A DNA stretch of 12,673 bases from contig CAJTWF010000048.1 of the NCBI GenBank assembly GCA_910579965.1, positions 1 to 12,673 on the forward strand, in the 5' to 3' direction. Within the stretch, counting starts at the first letter, position 1; each line of letters opens with the position of its first letter. The translations under genes were made by a program, and so were the position numbers. The DNA is from an uncultured Oscillospiraceae bacterium. GTDB taxonomy: Bacteria; Bacillota; Clostridia; Oscillospirales; Oscillospiraceae. Below are positions 7,248 to 12,673 of the stretch, piece by piece. The notes under the pieces are model-generated. The model was not told the DNA's origin. It ran no database searches and saw only the letters and a program-made list of their open reading frames with translations.

Positions 7248-7259
7248 AATGTATACATT
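7248..7259. promoter_or_regulatory. GntR operator palindrome at gntR start
   Basis: aatgtatacatt is a perfect 12-bp palindrome located about 6 to 17 bases downstream of the predicted transcription start and just upstream of the gntR ribosome binding site. This is a good position for autorepression. The core GTATAC fits operators known for FCD-type GntR regulators. Confidence 0.65.
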
Positions 7260-7271
7260 CAATATACTATC

Positions 7272-7300
7272 ATGATACGCCCGATGACGGAAAATTGCAA
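7272..7300 (-). promoter_or_regulatory. Sigma-A type promoter of gntR
   Basis: On the minus strand TTGCAA (7295-7300) is separated by exactly 17 bases from TATCAT (7272-7277), giving a predicted start near 7265. The -10 region lies in a 10-bp palindrome, tatcatgata (7268-7277). Confidence 0.65.
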
Positions 7301-7358
7301 GGACATTTTCTTCGGTTATATGACAGAAAACTTTCAGACGCTTTTGTTGGCTTTACAC

Positions 7359-7388
7359 AAAAAAGAAGGGTCAGCCTTGGGGCGGCCC
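7359..7388 (-). terminator. Possible terminator of the decayed minus-strand gene
   Basis: In the minus direction, ggg and gcc pair with ggc and ccc around a ccaa loop (7368-7388) with a small internal loop, followed by ttc and six T (A6 at 7359-7364 on the plus strand). It lies 16 bases after the final TAA of the relic gene. The stem is imperfect. Confidence 0.5.
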
Positions 7389-7403
7389 TCCCATTTTGTG
7401 CTG

Positions 7404-7800
7404 TTAAGCGGTATATCCGACCGGCGCGTCAATTGTGATGGTCCGGCTGGCGTCGTCCTAGCCGGCGCCGAAGGTCTGGCCGATATCCCGGAGCTTGAAA
7501 TAGTTGCTGCCGTCGATGCTGTAGGCATCAAAGGCCTTCTACTCGCCGTTGACAAGAACGGCAGCGGAGGTGGGAGGCGCGGAGGGGGTCTGAGTCTCCT
7601 TCTTCATGAAGGGATACAGCGTCGGATCGCCATCCTTCCTAAAGAAGCCGCCCCAGTTCTTTACCTGGTGATACGCGCCGGTTCTGTCGTTTCCGTAGAG
7701 CATCCGCGCAACAAATACGAAACAGTCGCTACGGTCAACGCCAGTGCGATTTTTCGCCGAACGCGGAATGTAAGAAACCGCCGGGTAATGGTGTGCAGCT
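7404..7800 (-). pseudogene. Decayed surface protein fragment with stalk-domain C-terminus
   Basis: One minus-strand frame encodes a recognisable protein end interrupted by two TAG codons and finished by TAA at 7404-7406. The fragment runs through SDCFVFVARMLYG, a Gly/Phe-rich stretch WGGFFRKDGDPTLYPF, a Ser/Pro/Thr linker, then AVLVNGE, KAFDAYSIDGSNYFKLRDIG and DDASRTITID. That last part is typical of the copper-amine-oxidase-like stalk domain found at the ends of secreted clostridial proteins. The stops at 7539-7541 and 7458-7460 replace residues that are usually Gln or Lys, and Trp (single C-to-T or G-to-A changes from CAG and TGG). The N-terminal part is missing; homology seems to end near 7800, where the opposite-strand SLH relic begins. 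I do not recognise the domain before the linker. Confidence 0.7.
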
Positions 7801-8088
7801 TCCGGCTCCAGGCTCTCCCTGCTGAACCGGAAAGACCACATCGCCTATATCGCCGGACGGACCAGTACCCAGGCCGCGCCCAATGCGGACATTACCCGCG
7901 CTAAGACAATCGTGATGGTCAACCGTATCCTGGGCCGTAGCGTCAACGCTGACACAGTAGTGAAGGGCTACAAGACCTTCACTACCGTACCCACCGGCGC
8001 GTGGTACTATTGGGACATTGTGGAAGCGTCCAATGGTCACAGCTTCAGTATGGATGGGTCCACGGAGAAGTGGACCGCCATCGGCTGA
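7789..8088 (+). pseudogene. Decayed S-layer homology (SLH) protein, C-terminal fragment
   Basis: A plus-strand frame ending in TGA at 8086-8088 reads LLNRKDHIAYIAG, then NADITRAKTIVMVNRILGR, a VPTGAWYYWDIVEASNGH segment, and WTAIG at the end. This is the C-terminal pattern of clostridial SLH proteins (LNKEDHxAYIxG, NxxITRAExxTMxNRxLGR, DVPxxxWAYxDIxEAxNxH). The frame has stops at 7771-7773 and 7786-7788 and no start codon or upstream SLH sequence; the DNA before it belongs to the opposite-strand relic. The SLH consensus ITRAE has become ITRAK, and the RPxxxITR spacing is altered. It is the only clearly plus-strand coding remnant in the window. A short expressed peptide cannot be excluded but is unlikely. 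Confidence 0.75.
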
Positions 8089-8100
8089 TTCATAATACAC

Positions 8101-8137
8101 ATTTGCCCCGGAAGGACTTTTTCCTTCCGGGGCAAAT
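8101..8137. terminator. Strong hairpin after the SLH relic
   Basis: A perfect 16-bp stem (8101-8116 with 8122-8137, arm atttgccccggaagga) with a ctttt loop, beginning 13 bases after the SLH stop codon. It probably was the terminator of that gene. There is no clear T run after the stem, though the arms end in AAAT/ATTT. Confidence 0.6.
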
Positions 8138-8139
8138 AT

Positions 8140-8174
8140 GTGTCAAAAGAGCGGCGAAGCCGCTTTTTTGACAC
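8140..8174 (-). terminator. Terminator of the marR-ADH-ALDH-hydrolase operon
   Basis: A 16-bp stem with one G-T pair (8140-8155 with 8159-8174, loop gaa) lies 30 bases beyond the hydrolase stop codon. The GC core (gcggc/gccgc) is flanked by A and T runs, so it can act in both directions. It sits 2 bases from the neighbouring hairpin at 8101-8137, insulating the operon from the relic region. Confidence 0.65.
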
Positions 8175-8201
8175 GCAGAGAATGCCGGTGTATGCCCCGC
8201 A

Positions 8202-8232
8202 GGTTTACCGGTCCAGTTCAAACCGGTAAACC
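8202..8232 (-). other. Hairpin spanning the hydrolase stop codon
   Basis: ggtttaccgg (8202-8211) and ccggtaaacc (8223-8232) form a perfect 10-bp stem with an 11-base loop. The stem includes the TAA stop (8205-8207) and the last eight codons of the hydrolase. It may be a 3' stabilising structure or chance; no function is shown. Confidence 0.4.
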
Positions 8233-9425
8233 GCTCCGTTTTCCCCGTAATGCTCATTGGGAACCCACAGCACGGATCTGTCCGTCAGGTTATAGACAGC
8301 GCTGTGAACGGTGCAGCTGTTGCTGTCATCGTTGTTCCAGGTTCTGCGGCCCACAATGGCCAGGATGTCCATGGCCGCCTGCTCATCCTCCACCACGCCG
8401 CCGGTCCGGGCCAGCTCCTCGCCGATGCGCTGGTAGCGGTCATAGCCCTTTTTCTCCCCGTCCGATCCGTAGTAGCCGGGCTGGATGATGAAATTGGTGA
8501 TCCACTGGACATCGCTGGCTGCCTCGGCCTCGCCAATATGGCTGTCCCCTTCGTTATAGGTCACCACCAGTTCCCGCCGCGTCCCATCGGTGTCCCCGGC
8601 ATCGGTCTCACCCACCCACTCCAGAATGGCGCTTCTGCCGCTGGCATCAGCCACCATATAGTGATAGGAGGTCTTGGCGGAGTCGTGGAGGTCATAGCCG
8701 GAGGCGATCTCCACCGCCTCCTCCACGCTGCCGGCGTAGTCCAGAATCAGCCGCAGCAGCGTGGTGGAGGTAATATCAGGCCGGTCCGTCCGCTGGTCCG
8801 TCGGCACGGCGTCCCCGCCCTGGTAGGTCATGTAGATGCCGCACGCCACGCCTGCGTCATTGATGCCGTCCAGAGGAATGTAGGGCGCGGCCAGACAGGT
8901 GATCCGGTTGGCCAGGCCCTCCTCGTTCTTCTCCACGTCCAGGCCCAGAAACTGGAGGTCCACAGTGGAGATGGAGGCATGACGGCCCTCGTTGGCCTGG
9001 GTGCGGACAATGCAGGTGTTTGTCTTGGAGAAATCGTAGTTCCGGGCAAAAAGCCGGTCCCCCTCCGGCGTCTCCGCAGTAAAGGAGGAGCAGGCAATCT
9101 CCGACTCGCTGATGCGCATGGGAATCAGCCCCTTGGTGATATTGCCGGTGATAAAAGAGATCAACTCCGCGTCGCTGGAGGCTCCGCCCTGGGCGATGAA
9201 CTCGTCCAGGTAGAATCCACCCTTCACGTCCATGATGTATACGGCCCCGTCCATATGGCTGTCGTCCCGCTCCCGGAGAAGCTTCATGCTGGCCATGGAA
9301 AATAGCTCGTTGTGCCACAGGGCGAAAATGGCGATTGCCAATGCCAGCAGCAGCGCCAGAACCGCCGCCAGAACGCCCAGGATCATTTTCTTTCCGCACT
9401 TCTGGGGCTTTACAGTGTTTTCCAT
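8205..9425 (-). CDS. Membrane-anchored linear amide C-N hydrolase (choloylglycine hydrolase/NAAA-like Ntn hydrolase)
   Basis: 406 residues. One N-terminal transmembrane segment (about 14-36) after a short basic start predicts a type II protein with its enzyme outside. The catalytic core starts at Ala111-Cys112 (ACSSF), with Arg128 and Asp131 in LFARNYDF: spacings of +16 and +19 from Cys, exactly those of bile salt hydrolase (Cys2, Arg18, Asp21) and of mammalian NAAA (Cys126, Arg142, Asp145). GINDAGV (188-194) matches the family GxNExGL loop, and CTVHSAVYNL lies near the end. Since Cys112 is internal, activity should need cleavage before it, as in NAAA and acid ceramidase. Start: ATG at 9425 with GAGG 8 bases before. 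It is the last gene of an operon with ADH and ALDH genes. Amide bond hydrolysis is likely; whether the substrate is a bile salt, N-acyl amine, peptide or antibiotic is open. Confidence 0.85.
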   Translation of the reverse strand: MENTVKPQKCGKKMILGVLAAVLALLLALAIAIFALWHNELFSMASMKLLRERDDSHMDGAVYIMDVKGGFYLDEFIAQGGASSDAELISFITGNITKGLIPMRISESEIACSSFTAETPEGDRLFARNYDFSKTNTCIVRTQANEGRHASISTVDLQFLGLDVEKNEEGLANRITCLAAPYIPLDGINDAGVACGIYMTYQGGDAVPTDQRTDRPDITSTTLLRLILDYAGSVEEAVEIASGYDLHDSAKTSYHYMVADASGRSAILEWVGETDAGDTDGTRRELVVTYNEGDSHIGEAEAASDVQWITNFIIQPGYYGSDGEKKGYDRYQRIGEELARTGGVVEDEQAAMDILAIVGRRTWNNDDSNSCTVHSAVYNLTDRSVLWVPNEHYGENGAVYRFELDR

Positions 9426-9451
9426 AAAGGTTTCCTCACATTTCAGATGAT

Positions 9452-10825
9452 TTATCGAAGGAATATGTGCAGCAGCCTGCCGTACAGCTTCTTCTGATAG
9501 GGCTGGTAGCGCATGGGCAGATCCATCCAGGTCTTCTTGTCTACAATGCTCTTGTAGTGGGAAAATGCCTCAAAGCCCGCCCGGCCGTGGTAGGCCCCCA
9601 TGCCGCTCTCCCCCACGCCGCCAAAGCCCATGGCGCTGGTGGCCAGGTGGATGACCACGTCGTTGACGCACCCGCCGCCGAACTGGAGGCGGTCCATGGC
9701 CTCCCGGATCCGGGGCCGGTCCTCGGAGAACAGATACAGGGCCAGGGGCTTGGGCCGGTCCGCCAGCCGGTCGTACAGATCCTCGAAGCGGTCATAGGTG
9801 AGAATGGGCAGGATGGGTCCAAAAATCTCCTCCTGCATCACCGGGTCGCTTTCCACGACATTGTCCAGAATGGTGGGGGCGATTTGCAGGGTCTCCGGGG
9901 AGGACTGCCCGCCGAGAACCGTCTTGTCCCGGCCGATCAACCCCAGCAGGCGGTGAAAATGCTTTTCGTTGACGATTCTGCCGTAGTCCGGATTTTGCAG
10001 GGGATTTTCGCCGTACTGCCGCCGGACTTCCCTGCACAGTAGCTCTGCCAGCTGGTCCTTCACGCTGCTGTGGCAGAGAACGTAATCCGGGGCTACGCAG
10101 GTCTGGCCGCAGTTGAGGTACTTGCCGAATACGATCCGCCGGGCAGCCAGGGGCAGCTTGGCGGTTTCGTCCACAATGCAGGGGCTTTTGCCCCCCAGCT
10201 CCAGCGCCGCCGGAGTCAGGCGTTCCGCCGTATGGCGCAGTACCTCGCGGCCCACAGCCTGACTGCCGGTAAAGAAGACAAAATCAAACTTCTCCTCCAG
10301 CAGCGCGGCGTTCTGCTCCCTGCCGCCAGTGACCACGGCCACATACTCCGGCGGGAAGCATTCGCCTATCATCTTCGCCAGCAGGGCGCCGCTGGCGGCG
10401 GCGTAGGCGCTGGGCTTCACCACGGCGGTGTTCCCGGCTGCGATAGCATCGGCCAGGGGGGACAGGGTCAGCAGTATCGGGTAGTTCCAGGGGCTCATAA
10501 TCAAAGTCCCGCCGTAAGGGGAGGGTCTCCGGAAGCTGCGGGCGGCGAACTGGGCCAGCGGCGTGGAGACGGTGCGCTCCCGCGCCAGACGGCCCACATG
10601 CCGGAGCATCCAGCTGATCTCCCCCCGCGCAAGGCCGGTTTCACACATAAAGCTCTCATAGCCGCTCTTGCCCAGATCGGCGGCCAGAGCCCTTCCGATT
10701 TCCGCCTCATAGCAGTTTACCGCGTCCAGAAGCCTTCGGAGCATCTCCCTGCGAAAGGATACCGGCAGAGTTGCCCCGGTGCGGAAAAAGCGGCGCTGGC
10801 TTTCAACAATTTCGTGGATATTCAT
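9452..10825 (-). CDS. NAD(P)-dependent aldehyde dehydrogenase, class 3-like
   Basis: 457-residue cytosolic enzyme that oxidises an aldehyde to the carboxylate. Landmarks: SPWNYP with Asn114, KPSA (137-140), FFTGS (184-188) at the cofactor site, LELGGKSP with general base Glu209, NCGQTC with catalytic Cys243, and EEIFGP (332-337). The short length, the PSPYGGTLIMSPWNYP start of the cofactor domain and the C-terminal KSIVDKKTWMDLPMRYQPY place it with the ALDH3/fatty-aldehyde and coniferyl-aldehyde group, which act on medium, long or aromatic aldehydes. It lacks a hydrophobic C-terminal anchor, ending HIFLR. Start: ATG at 10825 with GGAGG close upstream (4-base spacing). It follows the alcohol dehydrogenase after 15 bases, so the pair would convert an alcohol to an acid in two steps, or the reverse for the first step. 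Confidence 0.95.
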   Translation of the reverse strand: MNIHEIVESQRRFFRTGATLPVSFRREMLRRLLDAVNCYEAEIGRALAADLGKSGYESFMCETGLARGEISWMLRHVGRLARERTVSTPLAQFAARSFRRPSPYGGTLIMSPWNYPILLTLSPLADAIAAGNTAVVKPSAYAAASGALLAKMIGECFPPEYVAVVTGGREQNAALLEEKFDFVFFTGSQAVGREVLRHTAERLTPAALELGGKSPCIVDETAKLPLAARRIVFGKYLNCGQTCVAPDYVLCHSSVKDQLAELLCREVRRQYGENPLQNPDYGRIVNEKHFHRLLGLIGRDKTVLGGQSSPETLQIAPTILDNVVESDPVMQEEIFGPILPILTYDRFEDLYDRLADRPKPLALYLFSEDRPRIREAMDRLQFGGGCVNDVVIHLATSAMGFGGVGESGMGAYHGRAGFEAFSHYKSIVDKKTWMDLPMRYQPYQKKLYGRLLHIFLR

Positions 10826-10840
10826 AGGTCCTCCCGCTGT

Positions 10841-12037
10841 TTATTCAGAAATAGCGTCATAAAACTGCTCCAGCTCCGCCGCGCTCATCAGCCGGGGGAC
10901 AGGGTAAAGGGGGTTGGCCTCCCGGGCGGCGTGGGCCGCCATGACGGGTATGTCCTCCCGCCGGATGCCAGGCAGCCTCTCCGGAATGCCCAGCCGCCGG
11001 TTGAGCTGCCGGATGGCGGAAATAAAGGCGGCTGCCCCCGTCTCCTCGGAATCCGCCGCCGGCAAGCCAGCGCTTTGGCCCAGTTCCCAGAGCTTCCGGC
11101 GGACGCAGGGGCCGTAGGCCTCCAGCACAGCCGGCAGCAGCGCCGCATTGGCCAGGCCGTGAGGCGTATTGTACTGCCCGCCCAGGGAGTGCGCCACCGC
11201 GTGAACGTAGCCCACATAGGACTTGGAGAAGGCGATGCCCGCAATGTGGGCGGCATGGAGCATATTCTTCCGGGCCTCCAGATCCTCCCCGTTCTGATAT
11301 GCGGCCTCGATATTTTCAAAAACCAGCCGCACCGCCTGGAGGGCAAGCCGCCGGGTCTCCCTGGTGGTGGAGCCTCCGATATACGCCTCCACCGCGTGGG
11401 TCAGGGCATCCATGCCTGTGGTGGCGGTGAGAGGGGGCGGCAGAGTCCGGGTAACCGCCGGGTCCAGCACCGCGTAATGGGGGATCATGGTGAAGTTGTT
11501 CATAGTGTACTTGTGTTTCCGCAGGCTGTCCGTGATGACGGCGGTAACGGTTACCTCGCTGCCGGTCCCGGCGGTGGTGGGAATGGCGATCAGAGGCGGC
11601 AGGCGGCGCAGTACCCGCAGCAGGCCGCGCATCTCATTGACGCTCCGCCGGGGATAGACGATTCTGGCGCCCACCGCCTTGGCGCAGTCCATGGAGGAGC
11701 CGCCGCCGAAGGCAATGATCCCACCGCATCCCTCCGCCAGATACCGCTCCCGCGCCTCCTCTACATTCTGGACCGTGGGATTGGCCCGGGTGCCGTCATA
11801 GACGGCGCACCGGATGCCGGAGCGTTTCAGCAGCTCCTCCAGCGGTCCGGTGACTCCGGCCTCCCGGAGAGGGCGGTCCGTAACCAGCAGGACCGCGTCC
11901 AGGCCCAGCCCTTCCAGCAGAGGCGGCAGGGCCCGGATGCTCTCCAGCCGCTCCGGTTCCCGGTAGGGCAGCAGAGGCATGGCAAGCCGGAAGGCCAGCT
12001 GGTATGCTCTGCAACAGAACTTTATCAGGGGATTCAT
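10841..12037 (-). CDS. Iron-containing alcohol dehydrogenase
   Basis: 398-residue group III alcohol dehydrogenase (FucO/AdhB type) interconverting an alcohol and an aldehyde with NAD(P). GGGSSMDCAKAVG (111-123) is the dinucleotide-binding motif; IPTTAGTGSEVT (152-163) is the second family block. Asp210, His214 (GMDALTHAVEAY), His279 and His293 (VHAVAHSLGG...TPHG) match the four metal ligands, with the +4 and +14 spacings of FucO; His283 corresponds to its conserved extra His. Start: ATG at 12037, which overlaps the marR stop as ATGA; an in-frame ATG at 12112 lies deep inside marR and has no reason to be used. Its partner ALDH follows immediately, so aldehydes would be passed on or detoxified. 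Substrate cannot be read from sequence. Confidence 0.95.
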   Translation of the reverse strand: MNPLIKFCCRAYQLAFRLAMPLLPYREPERLESIRALPPLLEGLGLDAVLLVTDRPLREAGVTGPLEELLKRSGIRCAVYDGTRANPTVQNVEEARERYLAEGCGGIIAFGGGSSMDCAKAVGARIVYPRRSVNEMRGLLRVLRRLPPLIAIPTTAGTGSEVTVTAVITDSLRKHKYTMNNFTMIPHYAVLDPAVTRTLPPPLTATTGMDALTHAVEAYIGGSTTRETRRLALQAVRLVFENIEAAYQNGEDLEARKNMLHAAHIAGIAFSKSYVGYVHAVAHSLGGQYNTPHGLANAALLPAVLEAYGPCVRRKLWELGQSAGLPAADSEETGAAAFISAIRQLNRRLGIPERLPGIRREDIPVMAAHAAREANPLYPVPRLMSAAELEQFYDAISE

Positions 12038-12492
12038 GGCCGCTTTGGGAGTCCCTCCCGGCTGATCTCCCGCAAATGCCCGGTAATGGACTCCAACGCC
12101 CTGTAAAAGCATTCTCTCTCCTCCTCTTTGAGATCTCCTCCCGCCAGCTCCACTACCAGGGCGGCCCGTTTGCAGACCTGTTCCGCCGCGGCCCGGCCCT
12201 GGCCGGTGAGCTTCAGCAGGCCCCGGTAGAGGCTCTGATTGACGCCCTCCTTGGTCACAAATCCCTTTTCCTGCAGGACAGCGATGGTGCGGGACACATC
12301 GGACTTATCCCTGCCGCACAGCTCGCACAGCTGGGGGCCGGTGACCCCGTCCTTGCAGCGGTACATGGCGGTCAGGTAGATGGCGTGGGCGCCCCTGAGT
12401 CCATAGGCCGCCATCTCCTCTGCCGCCAGCTTGTGCCAGCAGCGGGAAATTTCAAAAATAGCCAGGGAGAAACGCGCAAACCGTTCTACCAT
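12034..12492 (-). CDS. MarR family transcriptional regulator, cysteine-rich
   Basis: 152-residue winged helix-turn-helix regulator. The DNA-binding part covers about residues 34-100: VTGPQLCELCGRDKSDVSRT is the helix-turn-helix, EKGFVTKE leads into the wing, and LTGQGRAAA is the typical MarR exit. Helices at both ends form the dimer domain. Six cysteines (18, 46, 56, 59, 107, 129) are unusual for this size; Cys56 and Cys59 form CxxC inside the helix-turn-helix. Start: ATG at 12492 with AAAGGAG (12501-12507) 8 bases before; the longer frame to 12570 would start within the promoter. As first gene of the operon and coupled to the ADH gene by a 4-base overlap, it most likely represses itself and the three enzymes and is released by a substrate or reactive aldehyde. 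Confidence 0.93.
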   Translation of the reverse strand: MVERFARFSLAIFEISRCWHKLAAEEMAAYGLRGAHAIYLTAMYRCKDGVTGPQLCELCGRDKSDVSRTIAVLQEKGFVTKEGVNQSLYRGLLKLTGQGRAAAEQVCKRAALVVELAGGDLKEEERECFYRALESITGHLREISREGLPKRP

Positions 12493-12518
12493 TCCGGCGC
12501 CTCCTTTGCGGGGTGTCA

Positions 12519-12538
12519 AAAGTTGATGATGCAACTTT
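12519..12538. promoter_or_regulatory. MarR operator palindrome 2 (downstream of -10)
   Basis: aaagttg (12519-12525) and caacttt (12532-12538) form an inverted repeat with a 6-base centre. It covers the predicted transcription start near 12535. The same AAGTTG-N6-CAACTT pattern recurs at 12556-12573, 36 bases away centre to centre. Confidence 0.7.
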
Positions 12539-12541
12539 CGT

Positions 12542-12570
12542 ATCATACACCCAGAAAGTTGTGTTGTCAA
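12542..12570 (-). promoter_or_regulatory. Sigma-A promoter of the marR operon
   Basis: On the minus strand a perfect TTGACA (12565-12570) is followed by exactly 17 bases and TATGAT (12542-12547), one mismatch from consensus. Predicted start near 12535. The strength of this promoter fits an operon that is held off by a repressor. Confidence 0.85.
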
Positions 12571-12573
12571 CTT
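12556..12573. promoter_or_regulatory. MarR operator palindrome 1 (over the -35)
   Basis: aagttg (12556-12561) and caactt (12568-12573) with a 6-base centre overlap the -35 hexamer. Binding here would block RNA polymerase directly. Same half-sites and spacing as the palindrome at 12519-12538. Confidence 0.7.
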
Positions 12574-12591
12574 CTTTTTGCGGATATGGAA

Positions 12592-12622
12592 ATGCCTCCC
12601 GGGCTTTACGCCCGGGAGGCAT
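12592..12622. other. GC-rich hairpin beside right inverted repeat
   Basis: A perfect 13-bp stem (12592-12604 with 12610-12622, arm atgcctcccgggc, loop tttac) directly adjoins and slightly overlaps the right 55-bp repeat. It may be part of the terminator region of a gene beyond the right edge. The left repeat is also followed at the same place by a hairpin, but with a different stem sequence. Confidence 0.6.
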
Positions 12623-12673
12623 CAGCCTGTCGAAAAAGTCTGCCAAGAGGCAGACTTTTTCCTGTAAAGATGA
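12619..12673. repeat. 55-bp inverted repeat, right copy, with hairpin
   Basis: Perfect reverse complement of bases 1-55. It carries the same 12-bp stem with 4-base loop (12633-12660). On the minus strand, entering from the right, it would read as a stem followed by TTTTT and so could terminate an upstream gene outside the window before the marR promoter. Confidence 0.85.

Noticed and set aside
7041..7904. A 287-codon open frame on the plus strand across the gntR start and relic region
   Set aside because: It runs antisense to gntR and to the stalk-domain relic and is out of frame with the SLH relic; no motif supports it.
8205..9425. Calling the hydrolase a bile salt hydrolase
   Set aside because: Core residues match, but the Cys is internal and membrane-tethered, unlike BSH where Cys2 is freed by Met removal; family-level naming is safer.
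10070..12106. A 678-codon open frame on the plus strand
   Set aside because: It lies opposite the ALDH and ADH genes, has no family motifs, and is Gly/Gln/Arg/His rich, as expected for the antisense of GC-rich coding DNA.
1..12673. Circular element or transposon delimited by the terminal repeats
   Set aside because: The repeats are inverted, so they do not circularise the contig, and no transposase, integrase, replication gene or target duplication is present.

Overview
The window looks like a GC-rich Firmicutes chromosome fragment, most likely a gut Clostridia member of the Oscillospiraceae type (Flavonifractor, Lawsonibacter or Oscillibacter-like). This is an inference from AGGAGG-type ribosome binding sites, sigma-A type promoters (TTGACA-17-TATGAT), remnants of SLH and stalk-domain surface proteins, and overall gene style; no rRNA or housekeeping marker is present to fix the taxonomy. 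All ten intact genes lie on the minus strand, so the window is best read from right to left.

Right unit (12034-12622 down to 8205): a promoter with two copies of an AAGTTG-N6-CAACTT palindrome drives marR, an iron-dependent alcohol dehydrogenase, a class-3-like aldehyde dehydrogenase and a membrane-anchored Ntn hydrolase of the choloylglycine hydrolase/linear amide hydrolase superfamily. The genes are tightly packed (4-nt overlap, 15-nt gap, 26-nt gap) and end at a strong hairpin at 8140-8174. The logical theme is amide cleavage outside the membrane plus alcohol-to-aldehyde-to-acid oxidation inside, under a cysteine-rich MarR regulator; the substrate is unknown.

Middle (about 7262-8137): a graveyard of two decayed C-terminal gene fragments facing away from each other, one with a copper-amine-oxidase-like stalk domain and internal stop codons (minus strand), one with an S-layer homology region (plus strand), each followed by a terminator-like hairpin.

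Left unit (7300 down to 332): a GntR/FCD regulator with its own promoter and a GTATAC palindrome, then a complete TRAP transporter (dctP, dctQ, dctM), an M81/MlrC-like metallopeptidase and a class III PLP-dependent aminotransferase or aminomutase, ending at a rho-independent terminator. This reads as an uptake-and-dismantle module for a small carboxylated, nitrogen-containing compound. The 338-nt gntR-dctP gap carries further GTATAC-like sites and several hairpins.

Left edge (1-387): beyond the terminator lies a densely folded non-coding stretch. Five consecutive or nested hairpins are enclosed by two long-range closing stems (91-98/172-180 and 186-193/257-264), which suggests a structured RNA or a folding repeat. 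The first and last 55 bases of the window are perfect inverted copies of one another and carry a 12-bp terminator-like hairpin; the exact length of 55 also fits a short-read assembly graph node at a dispersed repeat.
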